A stretch of 64,000 bases of DNA from Erinaceus europaeus (lineage: Eukaryota > Chordata > Mammalia > Eulipotyphla > Erinaceidae). The notes beneath the pieces were generated by a model. It searched no databases. It worked only from the letters and a program-made list of their open reading frames with translations, and was not told where the DNA came from. The translations under genes were made by a program, and so were the position numbers. Shown in pieces: positions 11,509 to 22,884 of this stretch; the first letter of the stretch is position 1; every line of letters starts with the position of its first letter. The stretch is taken from contig NC_080166.1 of the NCBI RefSeq assembly GCF_950295315.1, positions 97,531,141 to 97,595,140 on the forward strand. Direction: 5' to 3'.

Positions 11509-11540
<32 letters not shown>
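11509..11540. repeat. (TC)n(TA)n microsatellite
   Basis: A TC run passes into a TA run at the 3' edge of the ancient L1. Confidence 0.9.
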
Positions 11541-11587
11541 ATTAAAATAATATAATATCTTAGAAACAAATGTTCAAGTCACAGGGG

Positions 11588-11725
11588 ATTTTTTTTTAAA
11601 TACAGGAGAAAGCTCAGCTCTGGTTTATGGTGAAGCTGGGGACTGAAGCTGGGGACTGAACTGGGACTTCTGGGTCTCAGACATGTGAGTCTTTTGCATA
11701 AATATTATGCTGTCTGCCCAGCCCT
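11588..11725 (-). mobile_element. Family C SINE, antisense
   Basis: The minus strand reads GGGCTGGGCAGACAGCATAA, then CATGTCTGAGACCCAGAAGT and a CCAGAGCTGAGC end with an A-rich tail. A 13-bp internal tandem duplication (GAAGCTGGGGACT) lies near 11632-11658. Confidence 0.8.
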
Positions 11726-11825
11726 TAACATGATTCTTATTTAATTTATTTTACTTTTACCACCAGGGTTACTACTGTGGCTTGGTGCCCATACTAATCA
11801 AAATAACTCCACGGTTCCAAGTGGT

Positions 11826-11843
11826 CATTTTTCTTTTCTTTTT

Positions 11844-11889
<46 letters not shown>

Positions 11890-12132
11890 TTTCTTTCTTT
11901 CTCTTTCTCTTTCTTTTTTCTCTTCTTTCCTTCTCTCAATCTCTCTCTCTCCTTTTTAATGAATACATGGAGAAATAAAGAGGAAAAGAGAGAAGAGAAA
12001 AAGGGACACCCACAGCACTGTTATAGTGCCTATGAAACATCTTCTCTAAAGGTGAAGAGTAAGGTTTGAACCTGAGTTCTTATACATGGTAAGGTGTAAG
12101 AACTGGATATAACACTACATAGCCCCCATGAT
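11826..12132 (-). mobile_element. Family B SINE, antisense, with an expanded (TTTC)n tail
   Basis: A TTTC/TTCC microsatellite (11826-11955) is the expanded A-rich tail read antisense. The body (ACAGCACTGTTATAGTG, then AAGGTTTGAACCTGAGTTC) and the head ending in the AGCCCCC complement follow to 12132. Confidence 0.7.
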
Positions 12133-13026
12133 TTATTTCTTGATAAAAGTTTGTTTTATGAATCTCTAGAAGTGCCCTTGTGGGTATTTGACTTTTTGTC
12201 TTTGTGACATCATAAAATTCATGAATTACCTTACCACATTGTTAAATTACAAACATGATCTGAGTTAATAAAAGGTGAAAAGTTGAGGAAAAAAATAACT
12301 AATCTCTGGATTTCTGCCGGGAAACGGTCAAGTGGAGATCTTCTTTCTTATTGACTGAAAGGCAACACACATGCTTTAGAATTTAGGCATTTAGGTGGCA
12401 AGACTGACATTTGATAAAATAATTAAAGGAGTGAACTAGCATTTCTTATCCTTGAAGATCTGCTTTAGTAATAACTTCAGGCAAGGCCAAGACTTTTCTC
12501 AAAAAGCCATTTTAGGGAAGCAAGCATACTCTGAAACAAAGTAAAATAAAAACTGCAGTCCCTACCATTAGGGATGGACAAAATGGATTTAGTTAAGGAG
12601 AAGGGAGTACCCAAGGTAAGTGAAGGGCTCCCTTTCCTGTGACTGTGACCATGGTCAGTTTTTCTTATTAGTCATGATTGATGACTTAACTCATGATTCT
12701 ATGATTCAGTCTTTTTTTTCTTCAATAGATAATAGTAAATTTCTCTGTGTTCACATTTTTCCATTTATAAAAGCTAATTTGCTCTCATGTTAATTATGTA
12801 AGTCTGTATGTGACTCCTACAAAACACAAAGTTTAATTCTAATGTTTGGCCTGTAAAAATCACAAAATTTTCATACATTGAATACAGAGAATGCCTTTAT
12901 TCTTTTTTCTAGCCACTAATGGAGGATTTTAATACAATAACTATAGCAAGGTCCTAGGTACAATCATTTAGACAAATAAAAAGGGCATATAATATTATAA
13001 TATAGGTCTTAACAATTTTTCATTTC
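12133..13026. other. Unassigned AT-rich sequence
   Basis: No gene or repeat is recognised in this 0.9-kb stretch. Confidence 0.5.
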
Positions 13027-13041
13027 AAGAACTGAAAATAT

Positions 13042-13257
13042 GGGGCCAGATGGTGGTGCATCTGGTAAAGTGCACATATTACAGTGCTCAAGGCCCTAGG
13101 TTCAAGCCCCGGGCCCTCACCTGTAGAGGAAAAGCCTCACACGTGGTGAAGGAAGTAGGTCTTCAGATGTCTCTCTGTCTCTCTTCCTTTCTACCCCATC
13201 CCCTCTCAATTTCTCTCTGTCTCTATCCAATAATAAATAAATAAATAAAATTTTAAA
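13042..13257 (+). mobile_element. Family B SINE with perfect 15-bp TSD
   Basis: The head GGGGCCAGATGGTGGTGCAT, the B-box GGTTCAAGCCCC, the pyrimidine stretch and an (AATA)n tail are all present. Flanking AAGAACTGAAAATAT repeats at 13027-13041 and 13258-13272 are identical. Confidence 0.92.
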
Positions 13258-13272
13258 AAGAACTGAAAATAT

Positions 13273-13744
13273 CCAGAGAAAACAAAAATAAAATATTTTC
13301 ATTAAAATATTTCTTAGTAAAGACAGATAAAAGACAAAGAGAACCATTCATGAAAATGTATTAGATTTCTTAGTCTAATAATGCATGTGACATTTAGTAA
13401 ATTCTGCCTCTACTGCAACTGGCTTTCATTTCATTTCTGAAACCAATGACAGTCCTAATTTAAAAATATATGAATATTTTTAAATGACTTAAAAAGCAGT
13501 TTCAGTTTCCCAGTACAATTGAACAGAAAGTACTGATAAAATTCCTATATACTCCCTGCTTACTCACACTCTCTCCCTGTAAGAAACAATTGATCAACCG
13601 ATAGCAATAACTTTGTCATCCAAAGACCATAGTTAACCTTAATATTTAATCTTGGTACTATTCCTCTTTCTTTCTTCCTTCCTTCCTTCCTCCCTTCCTT
13701 CCTTCCTTCCTTTCTCTCTCTCTTTCTTATTATTTGTAATCATT
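13273..13744. other. Unassigned sequence ending in a CCTT-rich tract
   Basis: It is AT-rich with no gene seen. A CTTC/CTTT pyrimidine tract occupies about 13662-13728. Confidence 0.6.
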
Positions 13745-13964
13745 TCTTTTTTTTTTTTTTCTATTGGGGGATTAATGGTTTACAGTCAACAGTAAAATAA
13801 AGTAGTTGGTACATTTCTCAGTTTTCTATATAATAATTCAATCCCCACTAATTTTTCTTCTGCCATCATGTTCCAGGACCTGAATACTTCTCCAAACCCA
13901 GAATCCTTTATTTTAATGCAATACATCAAAGCCATTCCAAGTTCCGCTTTGTATTTTCCCTTCT

Positions 13965-14187
13965 TTTCTTAATTAAAACAATTAATTGTCTCTATTTATT
14001 TGATAGAGACAGCCAGAAATTGAGAGGGGAGAGGAAGATAGAGAGGGAGAGAGACAGAGAGAAACCTGCAGCCCTGCTTCACCACTCATGAAACTTCCTC
14101 CCTACAGGTGGGTACCAGGGACTTGAACCTGGGTCCTGGTACACTGTAACATGTGCACTCAACCGGGTGTATCAGCACTTGGCCCCC
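13965..14187 (-). mobile_element. Family B SINE, antisense, within L1
   Basis: The complement of the B-box (GACTTGAACCTGGGTCC), the body (CTGCAGCCCTGCTTCACCAC) and the head (CAACCGGGTGTATCAGCACT) are visible. Confidence 0.85.
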
Positions 14188-14494
14188 TGTTCTTATTTTT
14201 CAACTTCTGCCTATGAGTGAGACCATCCCGAATTTGCCATTCACTTTCTTGCTTATCTTTCTTAACATGATTCCTTCAAGATCCATCCAAGATGAGGTGA
14301 AGAAAATGAAATCAACATTTTAAATAGCTGAGTAGTAGTCCCGTGCATATATATACCACAGCTTACTCAGGTCCTCATCTGTTGTTGGACACCTGGGTTG
14401 CGTTTGGCTATTACAAATTGTGCTACTATGAACATAGGCATACACAAATCTTTTTGGATGGGTATATTTGGTTCCTTAAGATATATCCCCAGGA

Positions 14495-14840
14495 TTGCAT
14501 AGGGCGGTGGCGCAGTGGGTTAAGCGCACGTGGCGCAAAGCGCAAGGACTGGTGTAAGGATCCCAGTTCGAGCCCGGCTCCCCACCTGCAGGGGAGTTGC
14601 TTCACAGGCAGTGAAGCAGGTCTGCAGGTGTCTATCTTTCTCTCCCCCTCTCTGTCTTCCCCTCTTCTCTCCATTTCTCTCTGTCCTATCCAACAACAAA
14701 CAAGATCAAGAATGGTAATAATAATAACCATAACGAGGCTACAACAAGGACAACACAAAAGGGGGAAAAATGGCTTCCAGGAGCGGTGGATTCATGGTGC
14801 AGGCACCGAGCCCAGGAATAACCCTGGAGGAAAAAAAAAT
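14495..14840 (+). mobile_element. Family A SINE, long form, within L1
   Basis: The full head and body are followed by the long-form 3' segment (TGGCTTCCAGGAGCGGTGGA... AACCCTGGAGG, then A9). The TSD AAGATATATCCCCAGGA lies at 14478-14494 and 14841-14857 in the host L1. About six bases (TTGCAT) precede the normal SINE start and may be untemplated or a 5' transcript extension. Confidence 0.93.
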
Positions 14841-15821
14841 AAGATATATCCCCAGGAGTAATTTCAGGGTCATAGTGTAGGTTCACTTCTAGCCTTCTGA
14901 GAGTTCTCCAGACTGCTTTCCACAGGAGTTGGACTAATTTACATTCCCACCAGCAGTGCAGGAAGGCTCCTTTGTCTCCACAACCTCTCCAGACTGTTGC
15001 TGCTACCTTTTCTCATGTATGGCATTCTCACAGGAGTGAAGTGGTATCTCATTGTTGTCTTTATTTGCACTTCTCTGACAATTAATGACTTGGAGCATCT
15101 TTCCTCTATTTTTTGGCATTTTGGATCTCTTTTATGTTGAATATTCTGTTTATATCCTCTCCCCATTTTTTGATGGCATTTTTCTGAGTTTGATGAGCTC
15201 TTTATATATTTTGGTTATTAGTCTCTTGTCTGATGTATAGCATATAAAGGTTTTCTCCCATTCTGTAAGGGGTCTCCGTTAGGGTGTTGGTTTCTTCTGC
15301 TGTGCAGAAGCTTTTTAATTTGGTGTAGTCCCATTGGTTTATTTTTTGCTTTAATCTTCCTTGTAATTGGATTTTTATCTTTGAAGATACCAATACACTT
15401 TAGATGGAAAGATTTCTGCCAATATCTTCTTGTAAGTATTTTATAGTTGCTCATCCTTGATCCATTTGGAATTTATTTTTGTGTTTGGTGAAATATAGTG
15501 GTTCAATTTCATTTATCTGTGTATTTCAACTCAGTTTTGCCAACACCATTTGTTGTAAAGACTTTCCTTTTTCCATTTTATAGTCTAGGCACCTTTGTGA
15601 AGGTGTGTTGCCTTATTTTCAGGCTCTCAATTCTATTGTACTGATCAGTGTGTCTATTTATGTTCCAGTACTAAGCAGTTTTGATGACAATGGCCCTATA
15701 TTACAATTTGAGATCTGGAAGTGTGATGCTTCCAATTCTGTTTTTTCCTCTCAAGATGCTATGTGGCTTTTACATATTAGATTCTTTCTCTTAGTAATAT
15801 TCACTGAAATCTTCTCTATGT

Positions 15822-15977
15822 TTTTTTTTTTATTTTTTATTTATTTTATTTTTTTATTTTTTACCAGAGCACTGCTCAGCTCTGGTATATGGTGGTGCAG
15901 GGGATTGAACCTGGGACTTGACGGAGCCTCAGGCATGAGAGTCTGTTTGCATAACCATTATGCTATCTACCCCCGCC
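15822..15977 (-). mobile_element. Family C SINE, antisense
   Basis: The minus strand reads a GGCGGGGGTAGATAGCATAA head, CTCATGCCTGAGGCTCCGTC, a B-box CAGGTTCAATCCCC, CCAGAGCTGAGCAGTGCTC and an A-rich tail. The TSD CTTCTCTATGT lies at 15811-15821 and 15978-15988. Confidence 0.9.
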
Positions 15978-16116
15978 CTTCTCTATGTATTTTTATGATT
16001 TCATAGCTCATTTCTTTTTAGCACTGTTGTCTGGATATCCTGTTATCTGGATGAGTCACTGTTTATTTGTCCCTATACCCACTAAAATAATTCCTGTTTG
16101 CTTTTAAGCTTTGTCA

Positions 16117-16136
16117 AACACACACACACACACACC
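16117..16136. repeat. (CA)n microsatellite
   Basis: About ten CA units. Confidence 0.9.
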
Positions 16137-16292
16137 AGTATATAATTTAATTATGTTAAATAATTTGAAAGCAGATTGCAAATTATTTAATCACATTAAA
16201 TAATTTGAAAGCAGATCAGTAACATTTTACCTTTAAATACTTTAGCATATATGTGCTAAGTAATGGTATATTCTTATTTATAACCATAACAC

Positions 16293-16424
16293 AAGCTGAG
16301 GAGAGAGCATAACAGTTATGCAAAACTCTTTTATGCCTGACGTTTTGATGTCCCATGTTCAATCCTGATGTCTCTCGCTTAGTCTGTCTCTTATTAAAAT
16401 AAATAAAAATATGTTTAAAAATAC
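16293..16424 (+). mobile_element. Family C SINE
   Basis: The head GAGAGCATAACAGTTATGCA, a B-box-like CATGTTCAATCC and an AAATAAA tail are seen. An 11-bp TSD, AACCATAACAC, lies at 16282-16292 and 16425-16435. Confidence 0.88.
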
Positions 16425-16587
16425 AACCATAACACTATTTATACTACCTGAGAGAGTAATAGTTTAATAGTTTTGTCTAAAATGCAGTCCTTTACATTTA
16501 AATTTTATATATTACTTTTACTTGTAATATCAGGTTTAAGTGTAAGGAAATGATAACAATATAAAGTAGGGTTAATGAACATGTGAT

Positions 16588-16935
16588 GGGGGGGTGTTCG
16601 GGTGGTAGCGCAGTAGTTTAAGTGCACATGGCACACAGTGCAAGGACCAGCATAAGGATCCTGTTTGGTGCCCGTGGCTCCCCACCTGCAGGGGGGTTGC
16701 TTCACCGGTGGTGAAGCAGGTCTGCAGGTGGCTATCTTTTCTCCCCCCTCTGTCTCTCCTTCTCTCTCAATTTCTCTCTGTCCTATCCAGCAACAGCAAT
16801 AGCAATGACAACAACAATAAGGACAACAACAAGGGTAACAACAGGGCAACAAAATGGGAAAAATGGCCCCCAGGAGCAGTGGATTCATAGTACAGGCACC
16901 GAGCCCCAGAGATAACTCTGGAGGCAAAAAGAAAA
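16588..16935 (+). mobile_element. Family A SINE, long form
   Basis: The head GGTGGTAGCGCAGTAGTTTA, the body CTTCACCGGTGGTGAAGC and the long-form end (CCCCCAGGAGCAGTGGATTC... ACTCTGGAGGCAAAAAG) are present. The B-box is degraded (CCTGTTTGGTGCCC). Confidence 0.88.
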
Positions 16936-16964
16936 TATGAAAGGGGCTATCTGGAGAAATTCAA

Positions 16965-17066
16965 AACAATTTTATTTTATTTTATTTTTTATTAGTGATT
17001 TAATAGTGACCAATAAGATTGTGGGATAAGAGGGATACAATTTCATACAATTCCCACCACCAGTTG
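16965..17066 (-). mobile_element. Short L1 3' end, antisense
   Basis: ATTAGTGATTTAATAGTGAC, then TGGGATAAGAGG and CATACAATTCCCACCACCAG match the 3' ends at 35.3-36.1 kb and 55.2 kb. Confidence 0.8.
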
Positions 17067-17695
17067 TTTGTAAATGATTTCTCAAAATCATTTAGCTAGA
17101 CCCTAAGTACCACTTTGATAAACTAGAGACAATTTCCAGCATAGAGAGCTTCCTGTTTTGCTCAACTGTTGTGCTAGGTTCTTTATAAATCTAAGAAAAA
17201 AATTAATGATTATTTGGGTTGCATTGGCCGCTTTATGACCACTGTGAGGAATTTATCTGGTATATCACCATGTTGGTGGTTATATGGGAAATATGGGAAC
17301 ACTAGTGGGAATGATATTGGAATCTGAACCAAAAGTATAGTGAAATAAGTCATCATCTTACCATTGTTGGTCATCTATTTCATTTCTTCTGCAATATCTT
17401 GTATGTTTGTAATAAGACTTCTGCTTAAATTATTTACCTTGTTTAAATAAAAATATCTTATGTAAATTAAGTCTTTGAAAATAATTCACAATAAATTAAC
17501 ATTCATAAAACCTTGCTTTTTAGATGAACATATGTCTAAAATTGTATTGCCAGTATAGAGAACTAATGTATGATAATGTCATAAATAAGGATGCGGGTTA
17601 TATTGTTATATTTAAAAAATTTTAGACCAATGTGAATCTCATTCTTTTTCCCATTATCAAGATATAACATGCTTCCAGTCATTTCCTCCATAGCT
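17067..17695. other. Unassigned AT-rich sequence
   Basis: No gene or repeat is recognised. Confidence 0.5.
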
Positions 17696-17699
17696 GTCT

Positions 17700-17825
17700 T
17701 TTATTTATTTTTTAAGAGATTTATTTATTAGTGAAAGCAAGAATGAGAAAGAGAGGGAGAGTATCTCCTGCATATGTAATATTGAAGGGTCAAACTCAGC
17801 ACCTCATGCTTTTTGCACTGTCCCA
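17700..17825 (-). mobile_element. Family D SINE, antisense, degraded
   Basis: TTTTTAAGAGATTTATTTAT, GAGAAAGAGAGGGAGAG and CTCAGCACCTCATGCTTTTT align with the better family D copy at 45759-45905. Confidence 0.6.
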
Positions 17826-17924
17826 CATTTTATTTTTAATTTATGACAAACTATAATGTGGAGAAAGTGAATTCTTCCTATTGAAGATAAAGATAGGACA
17901 TAGATCTTTAAATTTTTAAAACAC

Positions 17925-17990
17925 ACATATATATATATAATATAATATAATATAATATAATATAATATATAATATATATATATATATTCA
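17925..17990. repeat. AT-rich tandem repeat (TATAA units)
   Basis: TA dinucleotides surround a series of TATAA/AATAT pentamers. Confidence 0.9.
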
Positions 17991-18263
17991 TCTCAGAGAG
18001 AAGAATATTACTGTATTCTTTCATCCCGGGGAATGGGGAAAAGGAGGAAGGAGAAAGAATAGACAGAGAAAATGAGTGTTTAAAGAGGTAGCCTTGATCT
18101 TTTCTCCCTGGAAACAATTGCAAGGATAATGTTATATACCTTAAAGGAAAAGAAGAGAGAGATGCTACTCCCTTGCAAATTTGATACTTTTAAAAGAGAT
18201 ATACTGTAATTCAAAGCTAATATACTTCATCACCCTAAGAGCAATGAACTTTGAAGTGTCCTT

Positions 18264-18537
18264 CTTCTTCTTCTTCTTCTTCTTCTTCTTCTTCTTCTTC
18301 TTCTTCTTCTTCTTCTTCTTCTTCTTCTTCTTCTTCTTCTTCTTCTTCTTCTAGTATTTGCCCTTCTTCCGTAGCCAGTCAACAGCGTCAGGTTGAAAGC
18401 TGTCAGGAGCTGCTTGTTGCTGGCTTTGAAAGTGACTGGGATCCATGTGGATTCAGTCGGCTAGGAAGGATCGTCAGTTTCCCCAATGAATGGGTACTCA
18501 CGGGATGTACCACGAGAAGGTCGATCCAATGCATCCC
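18264..18537 (-). mobile_element. Unidentified retroposed sequence with a (GAA)n tail
   Basis: A 13-bp perfect direct repeat, TTGAAGTGTCCTT, at 18251-18263 and 18538-18550 brackets a (TTC)n run (18262-18352, about 30 units) plus about 185 bp of unrelated, more GC-rich sequence. Read on the minus strand this is a 185-bp body followed by a (GAA)n tail: the layout of an L1-mobilised transcript. The body matches none of the SINE or L1 families here and has no obvious A/B boxes. One frame ends in TAG right before the tail, but I do not recognise a protein. Confidence 0.8.
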
Positions 18538-18550
18538 TTGAAGTGTCCTT

Positions 18551-19029
18551 ACGCAACACAAATGCATGTGTAAATGTTCTAGAGCATCTCTTAGTTACCA
18601 TATGTATGGTTGGGACATGAAAAGGACTTCTTGGTGTGTTGAGTGTGATGTGTAGGGTATCTTTGCTGAGATATAGTTGGACAGTCAAGGGATCACTGAG
18701 TGACAAAGTTGAATAGGGAGCTGGATGTAAGGGTAGCCTTAAATAGAGTAGAAATTGACTACATTTCAGAGGGGGTGTGAGTACTGAAGTTGATAAGCTT
18801 TAGCATGGTAGGATAGGAAACTCTGACTATTTAAGAGGACAACCCATTGGAGTATCTACCACATCTCAGAAACACTGTGCAGTGGTCAAGGTATCAGACA
18901 AGGACCCCTTAGCACAGTCCACAGGCTTGCACTTTAGATCTTAAGTATTTACTCTTCAATATAAAGTCAAGCAAGTCCTACACTCCCCATTCTCCAGAAA
19001 ATGGAATGGAGAAAGGATGTGGTGAAGAA

Positions 19030-19030
<1 letters not shown>
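18551..19030. other. Unassigned sequence
   Basis: No gene or repeat is recognised. Confidence 0.5.

Positions 19031-19031
<1 letters not shown>

Positions 19032-19075
<44 letters not shown>
19032..19075. repeat. (CA)n microsatellite
   Basis: About 22 CA units, uninterrupted. Confidence 0.97.
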
Positions 19076-19078
<3 letters not shown>

Positions 19079-19267
19079 TTGACAGAGACTAGATTCTATT
19101 AAAGGGTTGATTGGAGCCAGATGTTGCAAATACCATAATCTGTGTAATTCATATCTTGTCATATCTTGTGAACTCTCTGCCCCCTAGTAGGCTAGGGTTC
19201 TACAGATATATTATATATTTTGTAGCAAAAACTTTTTAGGGGAATCTGAATAATAAAGTATAGTTTT

Positions 19268-19597
19268 TTGGGGCTGGGCACATACCAGGTTAAGCTCACA
19301 TGGCACAAAATGCAGGGACTGGTATAAAGATCCCGGTTCAAGCCCCTGGCTCCTCACCTTCAGGGGGTTGCTTCACAAGTGATGAAGCAGGTATGCAGCT
19401 GTCTATCTTTCTCTTCCCCTCTCTGTCTTCCCCTCCTCTCTGGATTTCTCTCTGTCCTATCCAACAATGACAGAAACAGTAACAATAATGACAACAACAG
19501 GAGCAACATGCAACAAAAATGGAAAAAAAATGGCCTCAAGGAGCAGTGGATTCACAATGCAGGTAGCAAGCCCCAGTGATAACCCTGGAGGGGAAAA
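19268..19597 (+). mobile_element. Family A SINE, long form
   Basis: The B-box GGTTCAAGCCCC, body and long-form end are present, and the head is slightly degraded (CACATACCAGGTTAAGC). The TSD AAAGTATAGTTTT lies at 19255-19267 and 19598-19610. Confidence 0.92.
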
Positions 19598-19610
19598 AAA
19601 GTATAGTTTT

Positions 19611-20545
19611 GTTTTTTAAACTTGTTTCAACATTTGTCTAAAGAATTGACTTTGAAATTATCCATATACTGTTATTTGGTAGAAGGAAAACTGCAGTTGT
19701 TCTATTTTATAACCCCAAATAGTTAATAGTTATGTTTTCCAAAAATATGTTTTCTATGGTATTACTATATTTTTCAGTTGTTCTTGATTCTAGATAAACC
19801 CACAAGGACTTTTCGCAAGTTTAGGTCAAACAAATCCATAATACTCAAATAGCACAATCAGATTTTGAAACATAATGGCTTTTCTATCCCCTTGAATTTC
19901 CTTATTTCAATCACTTTATTTTTTTTTATCATTGACACTGTCAACCTGTGTGTTGGGATGATAGTTAAAAAGGGAAAGCAAAATAGTTGTCATGTGGCAT
20001 TTATTTCTTTTTAATGCCAGAACTTAAGGCCAGAAAGAATCATGCCAATGCGAAAGCGTGCTCCCCTATGATCCTTTCTCTAGGATAGGAAGAACTGAAG
20101 TGAAAACACTTGTCAACCCTCAACCAAGTTACCCTAGTTCAGTACTTTGTTGTCTCATTCAAATTTCTTGTGAGAGGGTTGATCAAATTTCTTGTAAGAA
20201 TGGGAATCTGGGGCACAGGGGACCTGGACACCATTTTCAAATGAAACTTGGTGGGAATGGTGGGAATCAAGATCTCAGAGTTTCATTTTGCCAGTATAAC
20301 TGTGACCAAGAAGAATTGTGTAGGAATTTCTGATAAGATGAACAACTTCCAGAGATTTAACAGATATAATCTGACTCGGAATGAGCATATGTGTCTAAGC
20401 GGAAAGGAATTATGAATCTAAACTGCAGTTTAGGTGAGTATGTAGATAATAGTTTCCCATGTTCCTAAGGGTTGATTGAAGTTACTTGTTAAAGAAGCTA
20501 AATAATCGAATGAGAAGAGAGTAAAGATGAAGAATTGCAAATACA
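19611..20545. other. Unassigned sequence
   Basis: No exon-like or repeat sequence is recognised. A 91-codon plus-strand open frame at 20058-20333 has no recognisable similarity. A short duplicated phrase (GATCAAATTTCTTGT-like) lies near 20155-20200. Confidence 0.5.
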
Positions 20546-20547
20546 AA

Positions 20548-20815
20548 TGAAAGGGGCTTGTGATGCTGGACACATTACCATGCTCCCAGACCCAGGTTCT
20601 AACCCCCACTTGCTCCCCACTGGTAAGAGGTGTGCTTCATGAGGAGTGAAGCAGGTCTGTAGATGTCTATCTCTAGTTCCCCCTCTTCTCTTTCGGTTTC
20701 TCTCTGCCATATCCATTAAAATAGAGAAAGAAAAATGGCCACTGAGAGTGATAGATTCCAACTGCTGGCACCAAGCCCTAACAATAAGCCTGGTGGCATA
20801 AATAAATAGGAAAAA
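20548..20815 (+). mobile_element. Old family A-like SINE
   Basis: GAGTGAAGCAGGTCTGTAGATGTC, a pyrimidine run and a long-form end (GGCACCAAGCCCTAACAATA) are recognisable. The head is degraded. Confidence 0.75.
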
Positions 20816-21074
20816 TAAAATATAAATAAACAAGGAGGATTTTTTTTCTGAAGAACATCCTGAGCTGATGGAGCTTCTGAATAGTAGTAGACCACAGTAT
20901 ACATTATTTATTTATATTTTTTTATGAGTCTAGAGAAACAGGTAGAACTGAAGGGACATGAGAATTGTGTTTTCCTGTTGAAAGGTGGCTTATATATATA
21001 TATATATTTTATAACAATGAAATGACTCATTCTCTTAAATCAATTGACTATAATAGACTAATTATTATCAGTGA

Positions 21075-21160
21075 TTCTTTTTTTAAAAAATTCTTTATTG
21101 GGCAATTAATGTTTTACATTTGACAGTAAATACAATAGTTTGTAAACAGTATACGTTATT
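21075..21160 (-). mobile_element. Short L1 3' end, antisense, second type
   Basis: TTCTTTATTGGGCAATTAATGTTTTACA with GACAGTAAAT matches the start of the L1 at 13745. It is cut by the SINE at 21161. Confidence 0.65.
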
Positions 21161-21479
21161 ATTATCATTATTTTCTTTCCGTAGTTTTTGCCTCCAGGGC
21201 TATCACTGAGCCTAGGCACCTGTACTATGAATGCACTGCTCCTGGCAGCCATCTTTTCCCCATTGTTGTTGTTGTTGCTATTGTTGTTGGATAGGCCAGA
21301 GAGAAATGGAGAGAGGAGGGAAAGCCAGAGAGGGAGAGAGAAGGAGAGACACCTGCAGACCTGCTTCACCGCTTGTGAAGTGACCCTCCCTGCAGTTGCT
21401 CCAACCTGGACCCTTGTGTGACTCTTGTGCTTCACACTATGTGTGCTTAACCTGGTGGGCTACCACCTGACCCCCACTC
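21161..21479 (-). mobile_element. Family A SINE, long form, antisense
   Basis: The complement of the long-form end, the CAA-rich tract, the body and a degraded head are seen. The TSD CAGTATACGTTATT / CAGTATACATTATT lies at 21147-21160 and 21480-21493, with one mismatch. Confidence 0.9.
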
Positions 21480-21711
21480 CAGTATACATTATTTTTACAA
21501 ATGAAAGAATGCATTTACATTTATGGATCCATATAGACAGAGATTTTTATGAGCTACTCTTGAAATGATGGTCCTGAATGTACCAGATTACTTATCCTGA
21601 CCCTGAAAAGAACAAAATGAATTGACATTGATAAAGGCCAAGATGTAATTTCTCAGTCTGCAGGAACTGTTTTTTTTAAGATGTAGTAAATATGTTAAAA
21701 ACTGAATGGGT

Positions 21712-21832
21712 AGGGCTAAGGACTAGTTCAGAATAAAAGAGTATAGGACTTTCACACCTGAGTTCTCAGGTTAGATTCTTAGTACTATCACATAGCAGAG
21801 GTGAGCAGAGCTCTGTGGTCACTCATAAAATA
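21712..21832 (+). mobile_element. Degraded family C SINE
   Basis: ACCTGAGTTCTCAGGTTAGA, ACTATCACATAGCAGAG and GAGCAGAGCTCTG follow family C order at low identity. Confidence 0.55.
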
Positions 21833-21849
21833 ATAGCAATATTAATAAT

Positions 21850-22884
21850 GATAATAATTATAAAGTCTATAAAAGCAAAGCATAACCTAGAATTTGGAAA
21901 GCACAGAAGCAAAAGAAAACACTCCAGTTTTCTTTGATCCCACTTGCCTTTTGCCTTTAGGACAAACAGCAGAGTTTATGACCTGTTACAAGGAAGAAAT
22001 GCACAGAAACCCCATTTTGATCTAGAAAGCAGACATCCTGAGGGTAGTCTCAATACATTCTCCTATTTATTTTAAAACTTGCTTCTTTTTTATTTTCCCA
22101 AGAAATAGACAAGGTAGAAGATTCCATCCCCTTCTACCGGTATTCATATTTTCTGAAACAAAGGGACGAAGAGGCATGTCTGAGTGATTTTTTGTTTTTT
22201 TCCTTCACTGCATTCCAAATTGCAATGAAGAGACTTTCCCTCTCCCTCCTTGCAAAAAAAGTTTACCTGGTTGACTTTCTGGTGCAGCAAATAAGGCACC
22301 CATTTGTGGCTTCACTCTTATCTAAATTAAAGTACAAATTCATTAGTGGAAGTAGGGAGAAACTTTTTAAATCAAGAACAGGGGAATGTAAAAAATAAAA
22401 TCCAAAAACAAAAAACCTCTCATTTCAAAACTCTTACTACTTTGTTCTGATCCATGTTCCCAAGCTGTTTCCAGTTCTTGATAATAAACATACATAATTT
22501 GACAAAAATGTAAACCTTGTGCAGATGCTGCATTGAAATCTGATTTTTATCTTAACATTTCTATTGTAAACATGTCTCATGTTTCAGACATGTATTTTAA
22601 TCACTGAGTGGCAGCATAGAAAGAGTTCCCAGACCTAAGGACAATGTGTGTATGTGCAAATCTTCCTGGCAACAACAATTTGCAAACACCAGGGGAGTGC
22701 TCAAGAATTCAGTGTAATTGAGCTCAGTTCTGCACTATGTACCCAAAAATAACATTAGTTTTCACCAGGTTAAGACTCAGTCTCTAAGACTGCTCTTCTC
22801 TGCAGATGCCAACTTTAAGCAATTACCTGGGATTCCTAGTAACTGTTATCCAAGTTGGATTGGTTTGCTAGAATCATTCACAGA
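21850..22884. other. Unassigned sequence
   Basis: No recognisable gene or repeat. Short open frames at 22192-22398 and 22718-22912 show no family features. Confidence 0.5.

Larger units (their letters stand above)
13745..15810 (-). mobile_element. L1, antisense: 3' UTR and ORF2 C-terminal part, with nested SINEs
   Basis: It starts with an L1 3' end of a second type (ATTGGGGGATTAATGGTTTACAGT read on the plus strand). It runs through sequence homologous to 61.0-62.3 kb: ATATATACCACAGCTT, TCATCTGTTGTTGG, TTCCCACCAGCAGTGCA, GAGCTCTTTATATATTTTGG, TCCCATTGGTTT. It is older and more diverged than the 59.6-kb copy and all frames are broken. Interruptions are a SINE at 13965-14187 and one at 14495-14840. 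A short, still older L1-like piece may continue at about 15990-16110. Confidence 0.85.

Noticed and set aside
14343..14861. 172-codon plus-strand frame
   Set aside because: It fuses antisense L1 with an inserted SINE. The frame spans the insertion boundary, so it cannot be an old gene.
18251..18541. 96-codon frame with a long poly-Ser run
   Set aside because: The serine run is the translated (TTC)n microsatellite. The frame crosses the target-site duplication into unrelated flanking DNA.
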